From contig CAVUAD010000006.1 of the NCBI GenBank assembly GCA_963739355.1, positions 1 to 64,000 on the forward strand: a DNA stretch of 64,000 nucleotides, written 5' to 3'. The notes beneath the pieces were generated by a model. The model had not been told where the DNA came from, did not search any database, and saw nothing but the letters and a program-made list of their open reading frames with translations. The DNA is from JAWVFM01 sp963739355 (lineage in GTDB: Bacteria; Actinomycetota; Thermoleophilia; Solirubrobacterales; 70-9). The stretch's first letter is position 1. Each line of letters opens with the position of its first letter. Below, one piece after another: positions 26,436 to 35,442 of the stretch. The translations under genes were made by a program, and so were the position numbers.

Positions 26436-27493
26436 GCACCACCGAGACCTACGAGCGGCCCGCGAGCACCGGACCGGAGTCGCCCGAGGCGACGGGCGCC
26501 GCGCGGGAGTACTTCGAGCGGGTCTGGCTGTTCACGCCCCCGTTCGCGCCGCTCCTCGACCCAACTCCGGCCGCCGGCCCCGATCCCTACGGCGATCCCG
26601 ACCCCGAGTGGCTCCGGATCGACTGGCGCAAGCACCTGCGCTCCATCGACGTCACGCCCTCCACCCAGCCCGGCGCCCGCCCCGCTCGAGTCAACTACGT
26701 CGAGCTCGGCCCGACCGAGGACGAGACCGGCATGCCCATCGTCTTCGTGCACGGCCTGGGCGGCTGCTGGCAGAACTGGCTGGAGAACATTCCTCATTTC
26801 GCCCGCAACCACCGGGTCCTGGCCCTCGACCTGCCGGGCTTCGGGCACTCGCCGATGCCGCCGTGGGAGATCTCGATCGAGAGCCATGGCCGCCTTCTCC
26901 ACGACTTCTGCGAGGCGCTCGGCGTCCGCGATGCCGCCGTCGTCGGCAACTCGATGGGCGGGTTCATCGCGGCCGAGGCCCTGATCCAGGAGCCGGAGCG
27001 GTTCTCGAAGCTCGTCCTGATCTCGGCGGCCGGGATCTCGCACGCCAGGGCGGTCCGCGGACCGGCGGTCACGGCGGCCCGCATGATGGCCATCGTCACT
27101 CCCCGCCTGTTCGGTCTGGACGAGCGCAGGCTGCGCCGTCCCGGCCTTCGTCACTGGCTGATGGCTCAGGTCTTCTACGCCCCGCTCGAGCTTCGCTACG
27201 AGCTGATCTACGAGTTCGTCCACTCCGGCCCCGGGACCGATGGCTTTCTTCCCGCCGTCGCCGGCCTGAACGGCTACGACTTCCTCGACCGGCTCCAGGA
27301 GGTCGAGACGCCGGCCTGGATCGTCTGGGGCCGCAACGACCACGTCGTGCCACCCGCCGACTCGGCCGGCTACGGCGATCGCCTGCGGAACTCGCGAACC
27401 TCGATCTACGACAAGACCGGGCACTGCGCCATGGCCGAGCGCCCGGTGCGCTTCAACCGCGAGCTGGAAGAGTTCCTGGGCGAAGCGGCTTGA
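26432..27493 (+). CDS. alpha/beta-fold hydrolase
   Basis: This 353-residue protein has a poorly conserved N-terminal 100 residues and then a complete alpha/beta hydrolase domain. It shows the oxyanion loop HGLGGCWQNW, the nucleophile elbow GNSMGG (Ser near 180), a late WGRNDHVVP Asp segment, and the catalytic His in TGHCAM near residue 330. It is likely an esterase, epoxide hydrolase-like or lipid-active enzyme. It overlaps the folate-ligase gene upstream and the GNAT gene downstream by four bases each. Confidence 0.9.
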   Translation: MSTTETYERPASTGPESPEATGAAREYFERVWLFTPPFAPLLDPTPAAGPDPYGDPDPEWLRIDWRKHLRSIDVTPSTQPGARPARVNYVELGPTEDETGMPIVFVHGLGGCWQNWLENIPHFARNHRVLALDLPGFGHSPMPPWEISIESHGRLLHDFCEALGVRDAAVVGNSMGGFIAAEALIQEPERFSKLVLISAAGISHARAVRGPAVTAARMMAIVTPRLFGLDERRLRRPGLRHWLMAQVFYAPLELRYELIYEFVHSGPGTDGFLPAVAGLNGYDFLDRLQEVETPAWIVWGRNDHVVPPADSAGYGDRLRNSRTSIYDKTGHCAMAERPVRFNRELEEFLGEAA

Positions 27494-28065
27494 GGCCGCT
27501 GCGGCCCACCTACCCGGTTCGCACCAAGCGCCTCGAGCTCCGCCCGTTCGAGCCGGAGGACATCGACGCCGTCCTGGCGTTCGAGTCCCGCGAGGACGTC
27601 TCGCGCTACCTCTACAACGAGCCGCGGAGCAGGGACGAGGTGGCCGAGCGGATGGAGCGCTACGTCGCGGCGGGCACCGCGGAGGCCGAGGGCGATTTCC
27701 TCGAGCTCGCAATAGCCCTCCGCTCCACAGGCGAGGTGGTCGGCAAGAGCTTCCTCGCTTGGCGGAGCACGGAGCATCGCCGTGCCGAACTCGGCTACAC
27801 GATCCATCCCGATCACCAGGGACATGGCTACGCGACCGAGGCCACTCGCATCATCCTCGCGCTCGCCTTCGAGGAGATGGGCGCGCACCGGGTGATCGGC
27901 ACACTCGACGCACGCAACGTTGCCTCCGCGCGAGTCCTGGAGCACCTCGGCATGCGCCGCGAGGCCCAACTCGTCGAGAACGAGTGGGTGAAGGGCGAGT
28001 GGGCCAGCGAGCTCGTCTACGCGATGCTCGAGGACGAGTACCGGCGCAACCTAAAGGGTGTCTGA
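27490..28065 (+). CDS. GNAT-family N-acetyltransferase
   Basis: This 191-residue protein has the RimJ-like acetyltransferase fold, RLELRPFEPEDIDAVLAF at the N-terminus and the acetyl-CoA loop DHQGHGYATEA near residue 117 (Q/R-x-x-G-x-A type). NVASARVLEHLGM is a conserved terminal motif of this subgroup. The start is an uncommon TTG overlapping the stop of the hydrolase gene. Its last codons (RRNLKGV, then TGA) are encoded by the palindromic repeat at 28045-28081. The acetyl acceptor is unknown. Confidence 0.85.
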   Translation: MRPLRPTYPVRTKRLELRPFEPEDIDAVLAFESREDVSRYLYNEPRSRDEVAERMERYVAAGTAEAEGDFLELAIALRSTGEVVGKSFLAWRSTEHRRAELGYTIHPDHQGHGYATEATRIILALAFEEMGAHRVIGTLDARNVASARVLEHLGMRREAQLVENEWVKGEWASELVYAMLEDEYRRNLKGV

Positions 28066-28081
28066 CACCGTTTAGGTTGTG
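28045..28081. repeat. palindromic repeat, copy 2, shared by convergent gene ends
   Basis: CAACCTAAA and TTTAGGTTG flank a perfect inner palindrome GGTGTCTGACACC. The TGA stop of the GNAT gene (28063-28065) and the TAA stop of ilvD (28074-28072) both lie inside the element. It is the same design as 20696-20733 with compensating inner bases. It probably serves as a bidirectional terminator here. Confidence 0.75.
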
Positions 28082-29754
28082 ATCGCGCCCTCGGACGCCG
28101 AGCCGACGTGCCGCGCGTACTTGGCCATGACCCCGCTGGCGTAGAGCGGGTCGGGCCCGCGGTAGGCGGCGATCCGCTCGGCGATCTCCTCGTCGCTCAG
28201 CGCCACGTCGAGCCGCCGCCCCTCGACGTCGATCGTGACCTCGTCGCCGTCGCGCAGCGCGGCGATCGGGCCCCCCTTCGCCGCCTCCGGGGCGACGTGG
28301 CCCACCATCAGGCCGCGAGTTGCTCCGGAGAAGCGGCCGTCCGTGAGCAGGGCGACCTCCTCCCCGAGGCCCTCGCCGACGATTGCCGCCGTGACCTGGA
28401 GCATCTCGCGCATCCCCGGCCCTCCGGCGGGCCCCTCGTTGCGGATGACGATGACGTCTCCCGCCTTGATGCCCTGGTCCTTGACCTGGCGGAAGCACTC
28501 CTCCTCGGACTCGAAGACGCGCGCCGGCCCGGTCTGGCCCTTGCGCTCGGTGCCCGCGAGCTTCACGACCGCTCCGTCGGGGGCGAGGTTGCCGCGCAGG
28601 ATCGCGAGGCCACCCTCGGGCTTGAGCGGGCTGGACGCCGGGAGGACGACCTCCTGCCCGTCCGCCTCGTGGGCGGCGGCGGCCTCCTGGCCGATCGTCC
28701 GGCCGGTGACCGTCATGACGTCCTCGTGCAGGATTCCCAGCTCGGCGAGCCGGCTGAGGATCAGCGGCACGCCGCCGGCGCGGTAGAGGTCGGTCGCGAC
28801 GAAGCGGCCGCCGGGCTTCAGGTCGGCGAGCAGCGGCGTCGATCGCGAGATCCGCTCGAAGTCGTCGATATCGAGCTCGACGCCCGCCTCCCTCGCCACG
28901 GCGAGCAGGTGCAGCACGCCGTTCGTGGAGCCTCCGGACGCGCAGATCATCGCAATCGCGTTCTCCAGCGAGTCGCGCGTGATGATCTGGCTCGGGCGCC
29001 GGTCGGCGGCCAGGACGTCCATCACGAGCTCGCCGATCTTCTCCGCCACCGTCGCCTTCTCGTCGTCCACGGCGGGAACCATCGCCGAGCCGCCCGGGGA
29101 GATCCCGAGGGCCTCGAAGGCGCAGGCCATGGTGTTGGCCGTGAACTGACCGCCGCAGGCGCCCGGGCCCGGGCTCGCCACGTCCTCCAGCTCGCGAAGC
29201 TCCTCGTCGGAGATGTCGCCCGCGGCGTGGGCGCCGATTGCCTCGAAGAGGTCGACGATCGTGACGTCACGGCCGTGAAAGCGGCCGGGAGCGACCGATC
29301 CGCCGTAGAGCATGAGGCTCGGGATGTCGAGGCGCACGAGCGCCATGACCGCCCCCGGGATCGTCTTGTCGCAGGCCGACAGCGCGACGACGGCGTCGAA
29401 CTGGAAGCCGCGAGCCATGAGCTCGATCGAGTCCGCGATCACCTCGCGGCTGACGAGCGAGGCCTTCATCCCCTGCGTGCCCATCGTGATCCCGTCCGAG
29501 ATCGCGACGGTGTTGAACTCCATCGGCGTCCCACCGGCCGCCTTCACGCCGTGCTTGATGTGCTCGGCGAGGCCGCGGAGGTGGAAGTTGCACGAGTTGG
29601 CCTCGGCCCACGTGTTCGCGATGCCGATCGTCGGCCGCGACAGGGCATCGTCGTCGAAGCCGACACCCTTCATGTAGGCGCGCGCGTGGGCGCGTTCGGG
29701 GCCGTCGAAGACGGCCGAGGAGCGTGGACGTGGAAGCGAGGAGGGCTCAGACAT
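28072..29754 (-). CDS. ilvD: dihydroxy-acid dehydratase
   Basis: This 560-residue protein has the full DHAD signature, including ALSACDKTIPGAVMALVRL and GACGGQFTANTMACAFEALG with iron-sulphur cysteines, and a later SGGSTNGVLHLLAVA and DGRFSGATRGLMVGHVAPEA. It dehydrates dihydroxyisovalerate in branched-chain amino acid synthesis. No other ilv gene is adjacent. Its C-terminal codons and stop fall inside the palindrome shared with the convergent GNAT gene. thiD lies just upstream. Confidence 0.95.
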   Translation of the reverse strand: MSEPSSLPRPRSSAVFDGPERAHARAYMKGVGFDDDALSRPTIGIANTWAEANSCNFHLRGLAEHIKHGVKAAGGTPMEFNTVAISDGITMGTQGMKASLVSREVIADSIELMARGFQFDAVVALSACDKTIPGAVMALVRLDIPSLMLYGGSVAPGRFHGRDVTIVDLFEAIGAHAAGDISDEELRELEDVASPGPGACGGQFTANTMACAFEALGISPGGSAMVPAVDDEKATVAEKIGELVMDVLAADRRPSQIITRDSLENAIAMICASGGSTNGVLHLLAVAREAGVELDIDDFERISRSTPLLADLKPGGRFVATDLYRAGGVPLILSRLAELGILHEDVMTVTGRTIGQEAAAAHEADGQEVVLPASSPLKPEGGLAILRGNLAPDGAVVKLAGTERKGQTGPARVFESEEECFRQVKDQGIKAGDVIVIRNEGPAGGPGMREMLQVTAAIVGEGLGEEVALLTDGRFSGATRGLMVGHVAPEAAKGGPIAALRDGDEVTIDVEGRRLDVALSDEEIAERIAAYRGPDPLYASGVMAKYARHVGSASEGAITT

Positions 29755-29790
29755 CAGGCGCCGCAGTCTAGAGGCGCGCCTCCAGCCGGC

Positions 29791-30600
29791 TCAGCGGCGG
29801 GCGACGGCGCGGGCCAGGCCGAAGACGTCCACCGGGCCGGTGCCGCGCCCGACGCCCCGCAGGCCGTTGCCAACCGCCTCCGCCGCGATCTCGCGCGCCC
29901 AGCGAGCCGCCTCCTCCAGCTCGCGGCCCTGGGCGAGCACGGCGGCCAGCGCCGAGGAGTGGGTACAGCCCGAACCGTGGCTGGCGCCCTCCGGGTAGTG
30001 CGGCCCCTCGATGTGGATGGAGCCGCCCGAGTCGACCAGGACATCCGTGCCGTGCTCCGCGTGGCCACCGGTCACGATCACGGCGGCCGGGCCGAGCGCC
30101 AGGATCGCCCTGCCAAGCTCCTCCGCCGAGGCCTCGGCGGGCAGCCCCGAGAGCGAGCGCGCCTCGGGGAGGTTCGGCGTGGCCACCGTCGCCCGCGGCA
30201 GAACGCGCTCGATCAGGGCCGCCTTGGCGTTCGGGTCGAGAAGGGGCGAGCCGCTTTCGGCGACCATCACCGGGTCCACCACGACCGGCACGTCGTCGAC
30301 CATCTCGAGCGCGTCGAGGACGGCTTCGATCGTCGTCTCGTCGGCGAGCATGCCCACCTTCACGGCGTCGACGCGAATGTCCGAGGTGACGGCCTCGACC
30401 TGCGCGATGATCATCTCCGGGGGAACCGGCAGGACGGCCTCCACCCCGATCGTGTTCTGCGCTGTGATCGCGGTGATCGCCGTCGTCCCGTGGACGCCGC
30501 ACCGCGCGAACGCCTTGAGGTCGGCCTGGACGCCGGCGCCGCCACCGGAGTCCGAGCCGGCGATCGAGAGCGCGGTGTGGACGGTCGGGGCGACGCTCAC
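29791..30600 (-). CDS. thiD: hydroxymethylpyrimidine/phosphomethylpyrimidine kinase
   Basis: This 269-residue ribokinase-fold protein contains AGSDSGGGAGVQADLKAF at the N-terminus, VDPVMVAESGSPLL in the middle and the late GSGCTHSSALAAVLAQG anion-hole/catalytic Asp-type region. It phosphorylates HMP and HMP-phosphate for thiamine synthesis. The start is GTG. Only 11 bases separate it from the upstream gene, so no room exists for a TPP riboswitch directly before it. Confidence 0.92.
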   Translation of the reverse strand: MSVAPTVHTALSIAGSDSGGGAGVQADLKAFARCGVHGTTAITAITAQNTIGVEAVLPVPPEMIIAQVEAVTSDIRVDAVKVGMLADETTIEAVLDALEMVDDVPVVVDPVMVAESGSPLLDPNAKAALIERVLPRATVATPNLPEARSLSGLPAEASAEELGRAILALGPAAVIVTGGHAEHGTDVLVDSGGSIHIEGPHYPEGASHGSGCTHSSALAAVLAQGRELEEAARWAREIAAEAVGNGLRGVGRGTGPVDVFGLARAVARR

Positions 30601-30611
30601 TGCGGTCGGGA

Positions 30612-31112
30612 CTAGGCCTCGAGGGCCTTGGCCACTTCCTTGCCGCCCGCGATCGACTTCGTCTGGGCGCTCACCAGACCCAGCTTGTTGTCCTCATCCG
30701 AGAGCCTGAGGTACACCCTGCGGAGGTGCACCTTTGACTCGATGCTGGCGCTCTGGCGGTCGAAGCGCATCAGCTCCGGGCCCGGCTCGGCAAGCCCCAT
30801 CTCGGCGAGCGGGTTCGCGGGGTTGGCGGACGTCGACGGCACGGAGAGGACGTGCACGAAACGATCGGACACGGCGACGACCATGTCCGGAGTGAGGCCC
30901 TTCTTCTTCGCGACCATCGCGCGGGCCGTGTCCGTGCCGAGGTCGGACTCGGCGTTCGACCCGGCGCCGTGGGCGAAGCTGGGCAAGGCCGCTCCGACGA
31001 CGCCGCCGGCAAACAGCGCCGCGATGTCCTCGTGGAGCTTGAACACGCCGGCCGCCACGACTGGCTCTCCAACCACGGCCTCGGAGCTCTTGATCAGGTT
31101 TTTTTCGCTCAT
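30612..31112 (-). CDS. uncharacterised protein
   Basis: I do not recognise this 166-residue protein. It has a small Gly/Ala-rich N-terminal half (AALFAGGVVGAALPSFAHGAG) and a beta-rich second half with VVAVSDRFVHVLSVP and VHLRRVYLRL. This could be a PH-like or membrane-peripheral fold, but that is a guess. There is no cysteine-based motif. It lies upstream of thiD in the same direction. The ATG is clear. Confidence 0.55.
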   Translation of the reverse strand: MSEKNLIKSSEAVVGEPVVAAGVFKLHEDIAALFAGGVVGAALPSFAHGAGSNAESDLGTDTARAMVAKKKGLTPDMVVAVSDRFVHVLSVPSTSANPANPLAEMGLAEPGPELMRFDRQSASIESKVHLRRVYLRLSDEDNKLGLVSAQTKSIAGGKEVAKALEA

Positions 31113-31153
31113 GGCCGACCGCGGCCCACGGTATCGCGCTCAGCGGCGCGCCG

Positions 31154-32122
31154 TCATCCGGGCGCCGGAGGCAGGAGCGACGTCCGCGCGACCATACCGT
31201 CGGCGCCGCCCGTCACGTAGCCCATGAGCTCGAGCCGAGCCAGGGCGATCGCGCATGCGCGCGGATCTCCCGACCCGGCCCTCGCCACCAGGTCGACGGT
31301 GGTGTTGCCGAGCTCGACGAGGCTGAGCGCCGCGGCGAGCTCCTCGTCGAGGGGAGGGCCCGTGCGCGTCGCGGTGACCGCTCCGACTCCGAGGATCTCG
31401 TCGAGCACGTCCTGGGCGTCGCGGACGAGCGCCGCCCCCTCGCGGATCAGCTCGTTGGTCCCCGCCGACGTCCGCGAGGTGACCGGACCCGGCACCGCGC
31501 CGAGATCGCGGTGGAGGCGGGCGGCCTCCTCGGCGGTGATCATCGTTCCCGACGGCAGCGCGGCCTCGACCACGATCACCATGCGCCCCAGCGCGGCCAT
31601 GATCCGGTTGCGGGCCGGGAACGCCCACTTCTCGGGGCGAATGCCCGGCGGGCGCTCGGAGACCATGAGGCCCCCGCACGAGGCGATCCGGCGATGCAGA
31701 GCGCGCTTGCTCGGCGGGTAGGCCAAGTCAGGGCCGCCCGCCAGGACGGCGACGGTAGACCCCTCGGCGTCCAGCGCGCCCTCGTGAGCGGCGGAGTCGA
31801 TTCCGAACGCCATACCGCTCACCACCGTGAGCCCGGCGGCGGCGAGCGTCTTGCCGAGCTCGCCGGCGACAGAGAGGCCGTAGCGGGTGGCGCGGCGCGA
31901 CCCGACGATGGTGACGGTTACCCCGCGGTCGAGCCTGGCGAGGCCCACCCGGTCGCCGAGCCCGAAGAGCACCGGCGGCGTGCGCTCGTCGAGCTCGAGG
32001 AGCTGCGTCGGGTAGTCGGGCCGGCAGCGGCACACGGCCCAGCAGTCTCCAAGCCGCTGGTCGTCCCACTCCTCGACCAGAGCGAGGCAAGGGTCGCACG
32101 CATCCAGGTGCCCGGCGCTCAT
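31154..32122 (-). CDS. dprA: DNA-processing protein DprA
   Basis: This 322-residue protein has the Rossmann-type DprA core: VTIVGSRRATRYG, VVSGMAFGIDSAAHEGAL, AGGPDLAYPP, FPARNRIMAAL and VVEAALPSGTMITAEEAARL. This matches the conserved nucleotide- and ssDNA-binding segments. DprA loads RecA on incoming single strands in natural transformation. The C-terminal winged-helix part is recognisable but weak. Its ATG at 32122 overlaps the stop of comM by four bases. The pairing of dprA and comM is widespread. Confidence 0.93.
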   Translation of the reverse strand: MSAGHLDACDPCLALVEEWDDQRLGDCWAVCRCRPDYPTQLLELDERTPPVLFGLGDRVGLARLDRGVTVTIVGSRRATRYGLSVAGELGKTLAAAGLTVVSGMAFGIDSAAHEGALDAEGSTVAVLAGGPDLAYPPSKRALHRRIASCGGLMVSERPPGIRPEKWAFPARNRIMAALGRMVIVVEAALPSGTMITAEEAARLHRDLGAVPGPVTSRTSAGTNELIREGAALVRDAQDVLDEILGVGAVTATRTGPPLDEELAAALSLVELGNTTVDLVARAGSGDPRACAIALARLELMGYVTGGADGMVARTSLLPPAPG

Positions 32123-33609
32123 CCTCGGCCCCGCCGGCGCAGGCTGAGCGCCTCGCTGACGTGGTCCACGCCGATCTCCGCGCCGCCGTCGAGGTCGGCG
32201 AGCGTCCGGGCAAGGCGGAGCGTGCGGTCGTATCCCCGGCCGCTCAGGCCAAGCCGCTCGTAGCCGGTCTCCAGGATCCCGGCCGCCTCCGCCTCGAGCC
32301 GCGCGTGTTGCCGCGTCTCGCGCGCGCTCATCTCGGCGTTCGCCCGGCCCTCGCCGAGGCGGTCCGCCTGCACGTCGCGAGCGGCCCGGACGCGCCTGCG
32401 CACGGAGGCGGAGTCCTCGCCCTCGTCGGCGCCGATGTCGCCGGCGTCCGGACGCCCGACCCGCACGAGGATGTCGATCCGGTCGGCAAGCGCGCCACTC
32501 AGACGCGCCTCGTAGCGACGGACCTGGAACTCCGTGCAGCTGCACTCGTCGGACTCCGGCCCGTGGCCGCACGGACACGGGTTCGCTGCCGCGACCAGCA
32601 TGAAGCGGCAGGGGAGCTCGACCGCGTGCCCGGCGCGGACGATCGCGATCGAGCCGCTCTCCAGCGGCTCGCGAAGGGCCTCCAGCGCGTCGCGCGAGAA
32701 CTCGGCCAGCTCGTCGAGGAAGAGCACGCCGCGATGGGCAAGCGTCACCTCACCCGCCCGCGGAGGGGTCCCGCCGCCCACCAGCCCGGCCGCCGAGATC
32801 GTGTGGTGGGGAGACCGGTAGGGCCGGCGCCGCGACCCGGTGACGAACCGCCCGCAGGCGCTGGCGATCCGCAGGACCTCCACGGCCTCGGCGTCCTGCA
32901 GCGGCGGGAGGACCGAGGGGAGGCGGCGCGCCGCCATCGACTTCCCAGCCCCGGGCGGGCCCACGACGAGGATGTTGTGGGCGCCCGCGGCGGCGACCTC
33001 CAGCCCCCGGCGAAGCGGCGCCTGGCCGCGGAGGTCGGCGAGATCCAGGCCGTGCGCGGCGACGTCGCCGTTCAGCGGCATGGGCTCGGGCGGCTTCGGC
33101 TCCTCCTCCCCGCCGAGCAGCTTCAGCTCGGTCAGGTGGTTGAGGGGCACGATCCGCGGGCCGCGGGCGAGGGCCGCCTCGGGGCCGTTGGCGCTTGGCA
33201 CGACAAGCGCCAGCACGCCGTCGCGGCGCGCGGCCTCCGCCATGGCGAGCGCCCCCGGAACCGGCCGGATCGAGCCATCCAGGGCGAGCTCGCCCGCGAG
33301 CGCGAAGCCACGCAGGTCGACGTCAAGCTGCCCGGAGGAGCCGAGCAGCGCGGCGGCAATCGCCAGATCGAGGCCGGGCCCGCCCTTCCGCAGGCCGGCC
33401 GGCGCCAGGCTGGCCGTGATCCTGGTGTCCGGGAACTTGAAGCCCGAGTTGGACACCGCCGCCCGCACGCGCTCGCGCGACTCCCGCACGGCGGCGTCGG
33501 GCAGCCCGACCAGGCCGAACGACGGCAGGCCGCGCGACACGTGAACCTCGACGCCGACGCCATGAGCGTCGACGCCGAGCAACGTGAACGTCCTGGCCGT
33601 GGCGAGCAC
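32119..33609 (-). CDS. comM: YifB/ComM-family Mg-chelatase-like AAA+ ATPase
   Basis: This 496-residue protein has an N-terminal Lon-like half (SRGLPSFGLVGLPDAAVRESRERVRAA) and an AAA+ Mg-chelatase half. The latter has Walker A VGPPGAGKSMAARRL, Walker B GVLFLDELAEF, a Cys-containing insertion NPCPCGHGPESDECSC, and the sensor ADRIDILVRV. ComM is a branch-migration helicase acting in transformation. The start is GTG. It is followed by dprA with a four-base overlap. No other competence gene is visible in the window. Confidence 0.93.
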   Translation of the reverse strand: MLATARTFTLLGVDAHGVGVEVHVSRGLPSFGLVGLPDAAVRESRERVRAAVSNSGFKFPDTRITASLAPAGLRKGGPGLDLAIAAALLGSSGQLDVDLRGFALAGELALDGSIRPVPGALAMAEAARRDGVLALVVPSANGPEAALARGPRIVPLNHLTELKLLGGEEEPKPPEPMPLNGDVAAHGLDLADLRGQAPLRRGLEVAAAGAHNILVVGPPGAGKSMAARRLPSVLPPLQDAEAVEVLRIASACGRFVTGSRRRPYRSPHHTISAAGLVGGGTPPRAGEVTLAHRGVLFLDELAEFSRDALEALREPLESGSIAIVRAGHAVELPCRFMLVAAANPCPCGHGPESDECSCTEFQVRRYEARLSGALADRIDILVRVGRPDAGDIGADEGEDSASVRRRVRAARDVQADRLGEGRANAEMSARETRQHARLEAEAAGILETGYERLGLSGRGYDRTLRLARTLADLDGGAEIGVDHVSEALSLRRRGRG

Positions 33610-33741
33610 GCCGCGAACCTAGGCGCCGGCGGCGGACCGCTCTTGCGCTGGACGCGCCAAATGTGGAACGCGTCGGCGAGCGGCGCAAGCTCGACGCGGT
33701 CAGCGCGCGTTCCGTGCGAACAGGCCGCCTAGCTTCGGCGC

Positions 33742-34128
33742 ATGAGCGCCGCGCGACAGGCGACCGGACAGGCCGGCGAGGAGCTCGTGGCGCGCGCCCT
33801 CGAGCGCCGCGGCGCAACGGTCATCGCCCGGAACGCCCGGGCTCCCGGGGTGCGCGGAGAGCTCGACCTGATCGCGCTCGACCGGGGAGTTCTCGTCTTC
33901 GTCGAGGTCAAGGCGCGCCATGCGGGCAACCGCCGCGGCCCCGAGCGCCCGGCGATGGCCGTCGGCCGCTCGAAGCAGCTGAAGATCCGCTCGCTCGCGC
34001 TAGCCTGGCTCGCGGCCAACCGCAGCCGCGTTCCACGTCACTCCCGATTGCGGTTCGACGTCGTCGGCATCGTCCTCGGGCCCGGCGACGTGGCGCTCGA
34101 GTGGGACTGGATCGAGGCGGCCTTCTAG
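33742..34128 (+). CDS. YraN/UPF0102-family endonuclease-like protein
   Basis: This 128-residue protein has the PD-(D/E)xK nuclease-like core GELDLIALDRGVLVFVEVKAR, with Asp, Glu and Lys in family positions, and an N-terminal GQAGEELVARALERRGA helix. Its role is undefined; relatives sit next to rnhB, as here. It reads on the plus strand, opposite to comM and rnhB. Its stop overlaps the end of rnhB (34125) by four bases, so the two genes converge. Confidence 0.9.
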   Translation: MSAARQATGQAGEELVARALERRGATVIARNARAPGVRGELDLIALDRGVLVFVEVKARHAGNRRGPERPAMAVGRSKQLKIRSLALAWLAANRSRVPRHSRLRFDVVGIVLGPGDVALEWDWIEAAF

Positions 34129-34775
34129 CCCAGGCGCAGCTGCGAGTAGGCGACCGACTGGAACGAGCGGCGGTGCAGGCCCGACGGGCCGTTGGCGAGC
34201 ACCGCGGCGCGGTGCTCAGGCGTCGAGTAGCCGGCGTTCTCGGCGAAGCCGAAGCCGGGGTAATGGCCGTCGGCGCGACACATCAGGCGGTCGCGGGTGA
34301 CCTTGGCGATCACCGAGGCCGCGGCGATCGCCGCGCTGCGGGCGTCGCCGTCGATCACGGCCTGGTGGCGGACGGCGCAGTCGCGTACCGGGAAGCCATC
34401 GGAGAGGCACGCGGCGCCGGGAACCGCGACGCGCTCCAGGCAACGGCCGAGGGCCGCCAGGTTGGTCACGTGAAGGCCGCGCGCGTCGAGCATCGGCACG
34501 CAGCGCGAGACCACGGCGACCCGAGTGGCCGCGCGCAGAACGTACGGGTAGAGCTCCTCGCGCTCCTCGGGCGTCCGCTTCTTGGAGTCGTCGAGCTCGC
34601 CGAGGGCGCGCCGGTCGCGCATGCCGAGGTTCTCGTAGTCGATCAGCACGGCGGCCGCCACGAGCGGGCCGGCGAGCGACCCGCGCCCCGCCTCGTCGGC
34701 GCCCGCCACGAATCGCGTCCCGAGGGAGCGGTCGAACTTGAAGAGCTTCGCGGCCTGGCGCCGGCGGCGCTTCAC
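34125..34775 (-). CDS. rnhB: ribonuclease HII
   Basis: The protein contains the RNase HII catalytic block FVAGADEAGRGSLAGPLVAAAV (Asp-Glu), VDGDARSAAIAAASVIAKVTRD with the third carboxylate, and a late GYSTPEHRAAV. It removes RNA from RNA-DNA hybrids and single ribonucleotides. The frame is open upstream to 34928 inside lepB. I suggest the GTG at 34775 (216 residues, usual length), just after the lepB stop, but an upstream GTG start is possible. Confidence 0.88.
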   Translation of the reverse strand: MKRRRRQAAKLFKFDRSLGTRFVAGADEAGRGSLAGPLVAAAVLIDYENLGMRDRRALGELDDSKKRTPEEREELYPYVLRAATRVAVVSRCVPMLDARGLHVTNLAALGRCLERVAVPGAACLSDGFPVRDCAVRHQAVIDGDARSAAIAAASVIAKVTRDRLMCRADGHYPGFGFAENAGYSTPEHRAAVLANGPSGLHRRSFQSVAYSQLRLG

Positions 34776-34821
34776 GGCCGCGCGCGAGCGCTTCCTCGGT
34801 TCCTCGGGGGTCGGGGCCGGC

Positions 34822-35442
34822 TCAGAGGAGGCCGATGCGGTCGGGAGGCCAGTAGGTGAAGAAGGCCTCACCGATGATCCAGGATCGCGGGATGGGTCCC
34901 CAGAAGCGGCTGTCGTCGCTGTCCCCACGGTTGTCGCCCATCATGAAGTAGTGGTCCGGCGGAATGGTGATGGGCTTCGGCAAATTGCAGGAATCGCCGC
35001 CCGGAGGACAGGGGTTGATGTAGCTCTCGTCCTTGTCGACGACCCCGTTGACCACCGGGTGGCCGTGGCGGACGGCGAGCGTGTCACCGGGCCCGGCGAC
35101 GATGCGCTTGATGAAGTTCGCCGAGGACTCGTGCGGGTTGGGCTGCGGGCAGGCCTCGCTGGAGGGATGGACAACGCCGCACTCGGGGCCGCGGAAGTCG
35201 TTGTCGGTCGAGATCGGCGGGTGGAACACCACGATGTCGCCGATGCTCGGGTCGTGCAGGTGGTAGATGAAGCGGTTGACGAGAACCCGCTGACCGACGT
35301 CGAGAGTCGGCTTCATCGAGCCGGACGGGATCTGGTACGGCTTGACGACGAAGGCCTGGATCACCAGCGCCAGGCCGATGGCGAGAGCGACGATTACGAC
35401 GAGCTCGACAAGGGCGCCAAGGGTGCCCTTTGGCCGAGGCAT
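34822..35442 (-). CDS. lepB: signal peptidase I
   Basis: This 206-residue protein has one N-terminal membrane helix (about residues 10-30). The catalytic Ser is in QIPSGSMKPTL, the catalytic Lys is in NFIKRIVAGPGDTLAV, and the family block GDNRGDSDDSRFWG is intact. It cleaves signal peptides on the outer face of the membrane. Its ATG touches the rplS stop (35442), so the pair is probably co-translated. The C-terminal end overlaps only the disputed N-terminal extension of rnhB. Confidence 0.95.
   Translation of the reverse strand: MPRPKGTLGALVELVVIVALAIGLALVIQAFVVKPYQIPSGSMKPTLDVGQRVLVNRFIYHLHDPSIGDIVVFHPPISTDNDFRGPECGVVHPSSEACPQPNPHESSANFIKRIVAGPGDTLAVRHGHPVVNGVVDKDESYINPCPPGGDSCNLPKPITIPPDHYFMMGDNRGDSDDSRFWGPIPRSWIIGEAFFTYWPPDRIGLL

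Noticed and set aside
30601..30611. TPP riboswitch before thiD
   Set aside because: The gap to the upstream gene is only 11 bases and no thi-box-like sequence is seen inside the upstream gene.
28108..30615. Plus-strand open frame of about 835 codons
   Set aside because: It is the reverse complement of ilvD and thiD, has low complexity (Arg/Glu/Val-rich), and shows no domain.
34776..34928. N-terminal extension of rnhB
   Set aside because: The extension lies inside the lepB coding end, is Pro/Ser/Thr-rich and has no ribosome binding site, although a longer start cannot be fully excluded.
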